Shown piece by piece: positions 1 through 10,437 of a stretch of DNA of 64,000 bases (positions within the stretch are counted from its first letter, which is position 1; each line of letters begins with the position of its first letter). The position numbers and the translations under genes are program-made. Origin of the DNA: Dermacentor variabilis (lineage: Eukaryota > Arthropoda > Arachnida > Ixodida > Ixodidae); contig NW_027460291.1 in the NCBI RefSeq assembly GCF_050947875.1, forward strand, positions 27,304,662-27,368,661, in the 5' to 3' direction. Below the pieces are notes generated by a model, which saw only the letters and a program-made list of their open reading frames with translations, did not search any database and was not told the origin of the DNA.

Positions 1-225
1 CAGTGGCTAGCTGGCACACGCTGATGGGGTCTGTTCCGCTGTACAACAAACGCATTATTTGTTTCGAGAAACAAAAACGACGCCGGATTTCACTTTCTGC
101 CATTTCTTCAAACGCGTTTCGCTGCGCCACCCGCTCTCCTTCCTCTAAAAACGCCAGCGCAACAACCTTGTCCCATGCTGTCTCTGTGGTCCGTTTGTTC
201 GCGCAGTTAAACACTGTTCGCTAAT
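1..225 (-). pseudogene. Possible PIF/Harbinger-like transposase N-terminal piece, runs off the left edge
   Basis: On the minus strand an open frame starts after a stop near 228 and stays open to the window edge, about 73 codons. Its end reads like the start of HARBI1-type transposases: an acidic stretch, then a motif like ESEIRRRFCFSK followed by a hydrophobic segment with MRLL. No ATG occurs early, so this would be an internal exon; a CAG near 215 could be its splice acceptor. The catalytic domain would lie outside the window. The match is short, so this is a weak family call made from pattern recognition only. Confidence 0.28.
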
Positions 226-605
226 GTGTACCAACACGCCCAACAAAAAGTTCTTCTAAGCAAGAACCTAAGTTCTCAACTAAAGCGCCATTTTCTCGAA
301 TTAAACTATGGATTGGATCCAAACGTGCCATGCCGCAGCCGCCAGTTGGATCCAATCCAATCCACCAGACGCGCCATGCGAAGCCGTATTATCGCTCCAA
401 ACTTCCCAGCTCCCGTTGGGTTCGGCGCCTAGCAGACGAAATGTTCGGTGGGAGGATGATTGACAGGAGCGTGTCGTCATTTTGACGTCATCAAAAGCGT
501 GGCCGCGCCCCGCGGCTGGCGACGTCGGCGCGGAGTAGGCCAATGGCCCGCGCCGGTAACCGAACGAACGCGCCGAACAGCCATCTCCGATCGCACCGCA
601 GGTGT
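226..605. other. GC-rich unassigned stretch, possible promoter-like region
   Basis: No convincing coding region is seen. 460-610 is markedly CpG-rich compared with its surroundings and contains a CRE-like TGACGTCA at about 483. The homology between the two large inverted repeat copies stops at its right edge (about 599), so this DNA is unique to the left copy or belongs to a neighbouring element. A promoter for the minus-strand open frame at 1-225 is possible but unproven. Confidence 0.3.
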
Positions 606-1236
606 TCCGTACACGGTACCTGTGCAGCGAAAACATATTGTTTGAGCCCTATAGGCAACTGCGTTCACAACTGTACACAAGTGCACTGTCACAGCAGAAA
701 GCTGAGAAGAAGCAGCATTTTTATCCGTGTTTTTCAGAGCATTAGTGCAAGCCATTCTTTCTCCAAGGCTGGTAATTATGCATAAGCAATGAGAACAGGG
801 CATTTGTGACACACAAGGGGTCATGTGTCTAAAGTTTAATTAGCTCAGTAATCTGAGATGCAATTATAAAAAGTATACCTTTTGTTCCTCAGTGGTCTGT
901 TGGAGAGACACGACCATTTCCGGCAGTTCAGTTTTGACTTTTATGTCTAGATTTGGTGTGCATATTGCAACTATAACTAACAGTCAATGCTCTGTCCTGC
1001 CCATTTTTTAAGCTGTCTTTGTGATATTTGCAATATTTTACAGTTCAGCTGAGCGAAGTTTATGTGTTTACTATTACTAGTTTTCATGTTCACCTTTTGT
1101 GCAATGCTCACTAGTTATTACTAGCCATGTTGTGTTCACGTGTGTGCCTGGATTGTAGCGCAAAGTGACGCGGACATAGACCAGAAGCAGACAGGACGCG
1201 CGCTAACTCTCATCTAAATTTTCATTCAAAACGAAG

Positions 1237-1354
<118 letters not shown>

Positions 1355-1552
1355 TGTGATTGCAAAAAAACTACAGCATAAGAACTTAAGAAGGTATGAA
1401 GACATCAATTAAACATATCAGGAAGTAAGGAAGTCAAGAAAAGAAACAACAAAAAGACACTACTTCAGATTAACACACGTGTTGTCAAGATACTGAAATT
1501 CGCATTCTCACAGAGAAAATGATGCGTTTTTTTCTGTTTTTCTTGTTTCTTA

Positions 1553-1835
1553 GCGGGGCTCTTTACCCATTTTAATAGCTTTTTGCAGGTTAGGGATAAT
1601 TAATGCACAGAATAACTAGCCTTTTCAAGCCTATGTATTTGTCGTGAAAAACTTTGTTTCATATTGTGTGGACATAACTTAGTAATGCCAGACTTAAGAG
1701 CTGAGTAAGCTAGTCATGTCCACTCAATATGAAACAAAGTTTTTCTCAACAAATAGATAGACTCGAGAGGGCTAGTTATCCTGTGAATTTATTATCACTA
1801 ACCTGCGAAATGCTTTAAAATGAGTAAAAAGCCCC
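1553..1835. repeat. Imperfect inverted repeat (hairpin) inside Penelope-like copy A
   Basis: 1553-1680 is an imperfect reverse complement of about 1710-1835; the centre is flanked by a matching ATATGAAACAAAGTTTTT block and its complement. This is where an inverted partial copy of the element meets the main copy. In the right-hand copy the arrangement is shorter, leaving a palindrome with CTCGAGTCTATCTATT at about 9608-9648. Confidence 0.7.
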
Positions 1836-1922
1836 CTAAGAAAAAGAAAGAGGGTTAGCTGTGGTGCCCTATGTACATAGATTATACCATGTTTTACGGA
1901 ATGTACCCAATAAATATTACGT

Positions 1923-2297
1923 TTGTACAGTTTTCTGGGCCCATGCAAGTTGTCTATCATGTGCCTTATGATAAAGAGGAAACTTGAACAGGGTGGCAAA
2001 AAAAGAAAAGATAATGGCCGCGTTAAACATGTGTCCCCTTTTATGCCTTGTAACACTTATATAGTTTATCAGATTCCTCTCAAGAGCGGGAAGGCTTACA
2101 TTGGACAGAGCGGCAGGTGCATTAATATTAGACTAAAAGAACACAAACATTCACTTACCAACCCTAATGCTTCACATCTAGTGTCACATTGTTTCAATTG
2201 CGGTTGTAAACCTTTGTTTGAAGACATGAAAATTCTGTCAACACACAAATGCCAAACCACACAGGAAAAAATCCAGGCATTCCACCTTAAAGATTAG
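1923..2297 (+). pseudogene. Penelope-like GIY-YIG endonuclease domain remnant
   Basis: The open frame encodes a C-terminal GIY-YIG nuclease domain of the Penelope type: a conserved IVYQIPL block, then YIGQSGRCIN in place of the classic GIY...YIG pair, then a charged helix with RLKEH. It continues through cysteine-containing motifs to a stop at 2297. No reverse transcriptase precedes it, so the coding part is 5'-truncated. A close relative on the minus strand at 9076-9342 and a fuller element at 35962-37976 support the assignment. Confidence 0.6.
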
Positions 2298-2637
2298 GAG
2301 AGACTTGCGTTAGGCATGCATCTTTGTCTCTGTTAAAATGCGAATTTCAGTATCTTCACAACACGTGTGTTAATCTGAAGTAGTGTCTTTTCGTTGTTTC
2401 CTTTTTTGACTTCCCTACTGCCTGATATATTTAACGATTGTCTACATACCTTGTTATGTTGTCATCCTGCGGTTTTTTGCAATAACACACGTATATATAT
2501 ACAGCGAAGTAGACGCGCGTATGAAGCGGCTTATTGACGTTTTCACCGAGGTCCGACCTTCATCTGAATACATTGCATGGTGTCAGTACAGTTGATATAC
2601 ATGTGCCTATCAACCAAATGAAGATACGTTTACATGA

Positions 2638-2640
<3 letters not shown>

Positions 2641-2705
<65 letters not shown>
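2641..2705. repeat. (TA)n microsatellite
   Basis: About 32 uninterrupted TA units just inside the right inverted end of Penelope-like copy A. Confidence 0.97.
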
Positions 2706-2708
<3 letters not shown>

Positions 2709-2797
2709 CTTTGTATAGAAAATTAGATGAGAGTTCGCGCTCGTCCTGTATGCTTCTAGTCTGCGTCCGTGTCAATTTGCGCTACAATCCATGATCA

Positions 2798-4080
2798 TGT
2801 TACCGTACCAACTCGCCCAACTTTCTATCCTTTTGTTCACATAGACACACTCAGACTTGTTCTTTCTTATGTGGCCAGTTATTTCCGTACTTTATGATGA
2901 GATGCAGCGCTTTTCGTATGAAAACGTGTGATAGTTCGCAGTGAGGTTAATTAAAAATGTTTTCTGCTTAAAATTTAATTGAACAAGCCTGTGCCATTAT
3001 TCAGTACTTGCGTCTTTGTATTGGTATGGTTTTACTCCTTATCTTCCCTTTCACTTTTAAACTGGCAAACATTATTTTGTAACCACTTCTCTTTAATGAA
3101 ATAATAAATACTTTTCTTCTGACATTTCGTCACAAATTTTACCATTTTGTTCAATTAGGTAACCTTATACTAGCTGATTGTTATACTGGTAGCTTAAGTT
3201 ACAATGCCTGTTGGATATTCAGTGCAAGCACATGGTGAAATATCAACTAAATTATTGGGTATAAGCAGATCAGTGGCAGTAAATGGAGCATACTTAAATT
3301 TCAGGAATAGTGCACGCTTATATATTAAACAGCACGCACAGCTACACATGCAGTTTTGTTTGTAAATGCTGAAAGATTATTCCAAGTGGAAGCGCTTTGT
3401 TGCACTTTGTTTTTTGGCTTTCAGTGCTAACTTTAGGTCATTATATATGTGTAGGATAAATGACAACATTGCTGAATAGAGGTATCAAATATGTGCTTAA
3501 AGCGGCAAAAAACTGCTTGACAGGCAAACGTATGCTTCTGTAGTACTGCACTGGTTACCGTCACCAATCCATGCATTGCTTGCGCTGAATTGCATTCAAT
3601 ATGAGCTACAACAACGAGCTGTGGTGGCTTTCCCTCCTGGTCAAGCTGGTGTTGCTGCGAAAATTTTTGACCAAGAAACGTGGAGGTTTTTAATTATTTC
3701 AAAAAGTGCATGTAACATGCTTTTGGTTGTGCGCAATTTCCATAAAGTGATAAGTACTGGTGCACCAAGGTGCGGGAGATCCTGTGTGCTTAGTGCAGCG
3801 TGCGTTGTTATTGCGCTCTGCATCCTGCCGGCAGTGTACTATCACTGCAGAGAAAGATAAAGAAAAGCATAGGGTGTGTGCATTGCTGCGATCGTAAAAC
3901 ATAATTTTTTTCCTCAAAGGGTCATGTGTTATATATGCTACCACATGACAGATCAGAAGCGCAATATGAGGACGCCTCACACATTCTGGCTCATACTGAA
4001 CAAGGTAGTACCATAGCTAAGGCTAGGCAGCGTTCACAACATCTAGTCTGTTCATTAACTACATGGCTGTAGTGAATGCT
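2798..4080. other. Non-coding interior of the left inverted copy
   Basis: AT-rich sequence shared with about 7476-8782 in reverse orientation. Short open frames (for example 3576-3860) are not conserved between the two copies in any consistent frame, which argues against coding. I see nothing else recognisable. Confidence 0.6.
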
Positions 4081-4341
4081 AAAATACTTGCCGGGATAAC
4101 ACCCTTTTGGAAGGGTGTTGTGCATGCTACACCCATATTGAAAGGGTGGTGTCTGTGTTACACCCATTTAGGAAGGGTGTTGTTTGTTTTGCACCCATAG
4201 GCAAGGCGACATCATATTTACAGCTTTTCCTTTGTGGGGTGTTAATTTACACCCCTCTGTTTGGGGTGTAGCAATGCACACAAAAAGGGGGTCACCCATG
4301 GTATAAGTCATTTACACCCTTAAGAGTGTTAAAATTTTTAG
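4081..4341 (-). repeat. Subterminal ACACCC/GGGTGT motif cluster and transposon-like terminus
   Basis: The segment holds about ten ACACCC or GGGTGT motifs in both orientations, several paired as short palindromes, and ends in AAAATTTTTAGAG. Read from the other strand this end begins CTCTAAAAATTTTAACAC. The same array and end are repeated at 7229-7475, and a related end is at about 16281-16431. Arrays of short subterminal motifs are typical transposase-binding ends of DNA transposons; that function here is an inference. Confidence 0.6.
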
Positions 4342-4640
4342 AGAATAGGAACATCCATGGCATGTCCTCAACATCAGGATATTCATCGGACATCCTTAGG
4401 ATATCTGTGTATTGCCTCGGATATCCATTTCACGTCCTGAGCCTGGGATATAATCCCCATCTCGCATCCAACTAACATCCGAAAAAGACCCCATGAGACC
4501 TCTGTGGGACATCCTTTGATGTTTAAAATGGGAGGTTTTCAGGATTAGAGTAAGAAATTTTAGCCAAAACGCTAGGATATCCCTAACATCCTTACAGGGA
4601 CATCCCTCAAACTCCTTAGGATCTGTGAGTTGCCTGGTGA
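4342..4640. repeat. CATCC-rich degenerate motif cluster
   Basis: At least eight copies of ACATCC, ATATCC or GGACATCC, with their complements, occur at irregular spacing. This starts right outside the terminus of the left inverted copy and is not present outside the right copy, so it belongs to the DNA between them. It may be the end of another element. Confidence 0.4.
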
Positions 4641-5056
4641 TGGTAACCCTCATACTTGAATGAGGACCTCGGTGTCGGGAATTGGTGACGATGTAGTGTC
4701 TATGAGAGCTCAGCGAGATCCTTTCCCTATTCAAACAAACCATTTGCGACGCGAGCTGTCATCCCCCCGCATTTGGCAATTTTCGACACGCCTACGTGCG
4801 GTGCGTGAAAGCAGCGTGCTCATTGTTGGACGACCACTCAGGCACCACCACTTCATGCCGGCTGGATCTGTACGGTAACTACTTGTTGGAGGGCATCGGG
4901 CCGACGCCCCGACTCATCATAAGCTCGCCCTGCATTTTTTACTTGTCAGTAAAACATAGGACTGCGGCAGGCGGGGCGTAAAATCTGAACAATGGAACGA
5001 CACGTACAGGAGGCACCTTAGAGGGCTCGTTCACGCACAGGCTGGAAAAACTCGGC
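4641..5056. other. Unassigned stretch
   Basis: No gene, RNA or repeat recognised. It lies downstream of the probable polyadenylation signal of the minus-strand exons at 5447-6336. Confidence 0.5.
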
Positions 5057-5062
5057 TTTATT
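5057..5062 (-). promoter_or_regulatory. Candidate polyadenylation signal AATAAA
   Basis: A minus-strand AATAAA lies 385 bases downstream of the stop codon of the candidate host exon at 5447-5667. Its position fits a 3' UTR of normal length. Such hexamers are frequent by chance. Confidence 0.35.
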
Positions 5063-5446
5063 GTAATTTCACCGTGAACCTCCAGCACTAATGTAAGACA
5101 GTTGTTCTAACGGCAGCCGGCGCTTTTTAATCTACAGCCACGAGCGGCACCGAACGAACTCGCCGACGAAAAAGAATGATGACGAGGAAGAAGTGCGTTA
5201 AGCTCCCACGGTATACTTAAGATGCAGCGTGCTCAAGTTAGCCTGCAGTCTCAAGTGTAGAGGTCGCACGCACGCCATTCCACTGTTGAGGGTTTTACTT
5301 CAACACAGATGGTTGGTGTCCGTATATGACTGGAGTCCGCAAGAGGTCGATTGCAGTGGAAATGTGATGGGTGCGTTTTATTAGCTTTCTTCGGTTTGTG
5401 CATGGGGTGATCTCAGACAAGCGGGAAGCTCCATTTAAAAAGGTTT

Positions 5447-5667
5447 CTATTGGGCAACCTTGTGATGTGGCGTGTAGGCAGCGCCCATTATGTTGGAGAG
5501 AACGGCTGAGAGTCCCTTCTGGTCGCGCATTGACAACATCAGCAGGCAGAGGAGCGCCAATCCTGACAGGATCACCAGGAAGGACATCAGGCAGACGCCC
5601 GTGGTCTCTGCCTGCCACAGGGCGTAGTTGTAGTTCATCTCTGCTACAAAGCGCCGTACGTCGTGCA
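5447..5667 (-). CDS. Probable last exon of a host membrane-protein gene
   Basis: A pyrimidine-rich acceptor ending TTTCCAG borders an open frame of 73 codons ending in a stop at 5447. The first 20 residues are polar (RRFVAEMNYNYALWQAE). Then comes one strong transmembrane segment of about 22 residues (VCLMSFLVILSGLALLCLLM), a short positively charged loop and a polar tail. The acceptor phase matches the donor of the exon ending at 6244. The reading frame shows no repeat-type motif. I do not recognise the family. If real, it is the C-terminal membrane anchor or last pass of a host protein. Confidence 0.45.
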
Positions 5668-6243
5668 CTGGAAAGGAAAACCTCTAGTTATAGAGTTCCT
5701 CCCGTATGCTGATACTTTGCGGTAAATAAATATATAACTGAGGCCAGTTGGTAATACATTATTCGGTTTCCTGCGCTGGTTTCACAATTTAAGACAAGAT
5801 TAACAATGAGAAGGATGAAAAACTGTGCAAATGTAAAATATTTATTGTACGAAGGAGCACCATCAAGTAATATATGAAGGGGCCACAATGAACAAGGTGA
5901 TTGAAAAGTAATAAAATGGAGCAGGAGCCACATTTTCAGTTTCGCAGTGGTAATGATGGCTTGATAGGTTTTTCTTGTCAATGAATTTAAGAGCCTGTTC
6001 TCCAAGCGCCAGGGAAGGTTTGCTCACATGGTCACCTGTATAATTTTTAAGAATCGTGTAGGCTTCCCAGATTTTTCGTGCTTGCTTCGAACCACAGTGA
6101 CCCACTTAAATGTGGAACCCTTGCATGTGCGAATAATTAATCGTAACGCAGTATCGCTAGTTCTTCGTTTTGTGCACAAATTCGTTTTTGCCTTGGCTGC
6201 CGTGAACTCACTTGCGACCAAGGAGAACAAGTCCGCTACTTAC

Positions 6244-6336
6244 CGGGCTCGGGTGGGTGCAGGGACGCCGCGCTTCCGTCGCGTTCCACGTAGCCGCCTT
6301 CCGCCGGCTGCAGCGAACCATCCACTTTGACGACTG
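6244..6336 (-). CDS. Probable penultimate exon of the same host gene
   Basis: The minus-strand frame ends in a consensus donor (CCCG|GTAAGT at 6244/6243) in phase 1. Joining it to the exon starting at 5667 keeps the frame open, giving PPEP-V-HDVRR across the junction and a 576-base intron. The acceptor is either CTAG (exon from 6336) or CAG (exon from 6333). The product is hydrophilic with VVKVDGSLQPAEGGYVERDG and may face one side of the membrane. No further upstream exon was found before the large repeat at 7229. Confidence 0.4.
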
Positions 6337-6339
6337 CTA

Positions 6340-7226
6340 GAGACGACAGGGTCTCGTTAGTACTCGCAGATTTCCCAGCACCCAAGTGACAGTTGATCTT
6401 GTTTCCAAGCTTTGGCAATGCCAACTGCCGGAGATTGGCAAAGGATTGGGCTATGTCAGAACACTAATAGGAATAGAGAACATAGAAATGTGCAAAAAAG
6501 TAATGCGCAATTGAGTTAGCTAGTCACTTGAATACGCATTGAAAAGGTAGTAAAAAACAACTGTTTTATGCCACAATCCCGATCACTAAGGAAACATTAA
6601 GCGATAACAGTAAGAGGAAGGAATTAAAATAAATTACGTTCGTAAACATTTTTCTGCCTTGTAGTAAGTAAGGTATCTAACACATCCTTGCGTCTAAAAC
6701 CAAGAACAAGGACCGCATGGCAGAGTAATATCAAAACTTTTGGATAAAGTCTCGTTTTTCTCACTAAAGCAACTCTGACGATGATGATAGTCGGAGATAA
6801 TGGCACCTACCCACAACGGGGGTTTATAGGGTTTCCTATTAAAATACTAGAGGGAACTCTGCCGGCGATCACTTAGCTACCATAGCAATCATAGTGCATG
6901 CATTTGTCTGACATTTGTGACTGTGAATTCAGATGTGCAGGTCATTTTGTTTAGTATGCTTTAGTTGCCTTTCTTAACGTAAATTATGGGGCCATACTTT
7001 GTTTTCTTAACGCAGAAGGCAATCAGGCTGTGCACACCTGCGTAATTATTGCAAATTTTTGCATTTATAACGCAATATTTTATCGAAAGCGATCAATTTC
7101 GCCATGTTAAAAGGGGTTTGATCCCAGAAGGACAAAGTTTATTCAAATATACGTACTGTCAATCCCACGCAGGATTAACCGCCGTGGCTGCAGCTACCGT
7201 ATAGACACTGGCGAGACAGTTTCCTC
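6340..7226. other. Unassigned stretch between candidate exon and right inverted copy
   Basis: AT-rich, with no coding region, RNA gene or repeat recognised. Upstream exons or the promoter of the minus-strand candidate gene could lie here but none is identifiable. Confidence 0.5.
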
Positions 7227-7228
7227 TA

Positions 7229-7475
7229 CACTCTAAAAATTTTAACACCCTTAAGGGTGTAAATGACTTGTCCCAAGGGTGACATCCTTTTTGGGTGTAT
7301 AGTTACACCCCGAGCAGAGGGGCGTAAATTAACACCCCACAAAGGAAACGGTGTTAATATGACGTCGCCTTGCCTATGGGTGTAAAACAAACAACACCCT
7401 TCCTATATGGGTGTAACACACGCATCACTCTTACGATATAGGTGTAGCATGGACAACACCCTTCCAAACCCGTTA
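7229..7475 (+). repeat. Subterminal ACACCC/GGGTGT cluster of the right copy
   Basis: Mirror of 4081-4341. It begins CACTCTAAAAATTTTAACAC and then has alternating ACACCC and GGGTGT motifs at short irregular intervals. The TA immediately outside (7227-7228) is a possible target-site duplication. Confidence 0.6.
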
Positions 7476-8782
7476 TCCCTGCAAGTCTTTTAGTGTTCAC
7501 TACATCCATGTAGTTAATGGTCAGAATAGCTGTTGTGAATGCTGCCTAGCCTTAGCTATCATACTACCTTGTTCAGTATGAGCCAGAATGTGTGAGGCGT
7601 CGTCATATCACGCTTCTGGTTTGTCATGTGGTAGCATATACAACGTGTGACCTTTTCATGAAAAAATTTTAAGTCTCATGATCGCAGCGATGCACACGCC
7701 CTATGCTTTTCGTCATCTTTCTCTGCAGTGATAGTACACTGCCGGCAGCATGCAGAGCGCAATAACACACGCTTGACTAAGGACACAGGATCTCCCGCAC
7801 CTTAGTGCACAGGTACTAATCACTCCATGGAAATTGCACACAACCAAAAGCATGTTACATCCATTTATGAAATAATTAAAAACCTCCACTTTTCTTGTTC
7901 AAACCTTTTCGCAGCAACACCAGCTTGACCAGGAGGGAAAGCCACCGCAGCTAGTTGTAGCTGATATTGAATGCAATTGAGCGCAAGCAATGCATGGATT
8001 GGCGACAGTAACCCGTGCAGTACTACAGTAGCATACGTTTGCCTGTCAAGCAGTTTTTGCCGTTTTAAGCACATATTTAAAACTTCTATTCAGCGAAGTT
8101 GTCATTTACCTTCACGGGATGCTTCTACTAGTACCTTCACATATATTATGGCCTAAAGGTAGCACTGAAAGCCAAAGAAGAAAGTGCAACAAAGCGCTTC
8201 CACTTAGAATAATATTTCAGCATTTACAAACAAAACTGCATGAGTAGCTGTGCGTGCTGTTTAATATATAAACATGCACTATTTCCTGAAATTTAAGTAT
8301 GCTCCATTTACTGCCATTGATCTGCTTATATCCAATTATTTAGTTTACTTTTCACCATGTGGTTGCACTGAATATCCCACAGGCATTGTAACTTAAGCTT
8401 CCAGAATAACAATCAGCTAGTCTAAGGTTACCTAATTGAACAAAATCGTAAAATATCAGAAGTATTGATTATTTCATTAAAGAGAAATATCTACGTAATA
8501 ATGTTTGCACATTGTAAAAGTAAAAGGGACGATCAGGAGTAAAACCATGCCAATACAAAGACATAAGCACTGAATAATGGCACTGGCTAGTTCAATTAAA
8601 TTTTAAGCAGCAATTTTTTTAAATAACCTCACTGCGAGCTATCACACGTTTTCAGTCTAAAAGCACTGCATCTTATCATAAAGTATAGAAATAACCGGTC
8701 ACAGAAGAAAGCACAAGTCTGAGTGTATCTATGTGAAAAAAAGGATCGAAAGGTGGGCGAGTTGGTACGGTAACATGATCTC
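7476..8782. other. Non-coding interior of the right inverted copy
   Basis: Counterpart of 2798-4080. No open frame is shared in a consistent reading frame with the other copy, and nothing else is recognised. Confidence 0.55.
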
Positions 8783-9075
8783 GCACTGTAGCGCAAATTG
8801 ACACGGACAAAGATTAGAAGGAGACAGGACGAGCGCTAACTCTCAACTAAATTTTTATTGAAACGAAGAACATATATATATATATTGGTGATGGCAAAAA
8901 CCGCAGCATAAGAACATGACAAGGTATGAAGACATCCGTCAAACATATCAGGAAGTAGGGAAGTCAAAAAAAGGAAACAACGAAAAGGCACTACTTCAGA
9001 TTAAAACACGTGTTTGAAGATACGGAAATTCGCATTTTAACAGAGACAAAGATGCATGGTTAACGCAAGTCTCTG

Positions 9076-9342
9076 CTAATCTTTTATGTGGAATGCCTCG
9101 ATTATTTCCTGTGTGCTTTGGCATTTGTGTCTTGAAAAAATTTTTGTGTCTTCAAACAAAGGTGTACAACCGTAATTGAAACAATGTGACACTAGAAGTG
9201 AAGCATTAGGGTTGTTAAGTGAATGTCCGTGTGCTTTTAGTCTTATATTAATGCACCTGCCGCTCCGTCCAATGTAAGTCTTCCCGCACTTGAGAGGAAT
9301 CTGATAAACTATACGAGTGTCACAAGGCAGAAAAGGGGACAC
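9076..9342 (-). pseudogene. Penelope-like GIY-YIG endonuclease remnant (copy B)
   Basis: An 88-codon open frame with IVYQIPL, YIGRSGRCIN and RLKAH motifs, closely similar to 1923-2297 and ending at the same place. The N-terminal part is lost. It is homologous to the C-terminal domain of the element at 35962-37976. Confidence 0.6.
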
Positions 9343-9680
9343 ATGTCTAACGCCGCAATCATCTATTATTTTTTACCGCCCTGTTCAGGTTTCCTATTTA
9401 TCATAGGGCACATGATAGACAACTTGTGGGGGGCCGAGAAAACTGTATGGACGTAATGTTTTTGGCTACATTCCGTAAAGCATGGGATAATTTACGTACA
9501 TAGGGCACCACAGCTAACCCTTTTTGTTTTTATTAGGGGGCTTTTTACTTATTTTAAAAGCACATCGCAGGTTAGTGGGAATAAAGTCACAGGATAACTA
9601 GCCTTCTCGAGTCTATCTATTGGTTGTGAAATAGATAGACTCGAGTTCTTAAATGTGCTTAAGCTGCGGTTTCTTGCAAT

Positions 9681-9684
<4 letters not shown>

Positions 9685-9776
<92 letters not shown>

Positions 9777-9780
9777 TGCC
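9685..9780. repeat. Compound microsatellite (TA)n(TG)n(TGCG)n
   Basis: About 21 TA units, then TG units, then TGCG units. It corresponds to the (CA)n(TA)n array at 1239-1351 in the inverted copy. Confidence 0.95.
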
Positions 9781-10437
9781 TGTGTGTGTATGTGTTCTTC
9801 GTTTCAATAAAGATTTAGTTGAGTTAGCGCGCGTCCTGTCTGCTTCTGGTATGTGTCCGTGTCACATCGCGCTACAATCCAAGAACATATGTGAACAAAA
9901 CATGGCTAGTAATAACTAGTGAGCCCTGCACAAAAGTTGAACATGAAAACTACTAATAGTAAGGACAAATACTTCGCTCAGCTGAACTGCGAGCTATTGC
10001 AAATATCACAAAGACAGCATAAAACTGGGCAGGTCAAAGCACTGACTGTTAGTTATAGTTCCAATATGCAGACGAAATCTAGACATAAAAAATCAAATCT
10101 AAACTGCCGGAAATGGTCATGTCTCTCCAAGAGACCACTGAGGAACAAAAGGTATACTTTTTATTATTCCACCTCATAAATTACAGATCTAATTAAACTT
10201 TAGACACATGACCCCTTGTGTGTCAGAAATGCCCTGTTCTCTTTACCTATGCATGATTACCAGCCTTCGTGAAAGAACGACTTCCACTAATGTTTTCAAG
10301 AAACACAGGTAAACATGCTGTTTGTTCTCAACTTTCTGCTGTGAAAGCAGACTTGTGTGCAGTTGTGAACACAGTTGCTTATAGGGCTCAAACAATATGT
10401 TTTGGCAGCACAGGTACCTTCTACCGAACACCTGGTT

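Larger units (their letters stand above)
8783..9885 (-). mobile_element. Degraded Penelope-like element (copy B)
   Basis: Flanked by inverted ends: 8783-8870 has TGTAGCGCAAATTGACACGG and 9786-9883 is its near complement. It lies at the place in the right inverted copy that matches copy A in the left one. It keeps only the GIY-YIG region, on the minus strand. Confidence 0.6.
7229..10437 (+). repeat. Right copy of the large inverted repeat
   Basis: This is the plus-strand counterpart of 599-4341. Order and spacing of landmarks are kept: ACACCC cluster, non-coding interior, Penelope-like insertion, then a common outer part ending at a GGTACC near 10420. It is somewhat shorter than the left copy, mainly through differences in the Penelope-like insert and microsatellites. 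Confidence 0.75.

Noticed and set aside
7229..10437. A true genomic palindrome (inverted segmental duplication) for the two large arms
   Set aside because: The inner ends are transposon termini and the arms are well diverged, so two insertions of one repeat family in opposite orientation explain them better.
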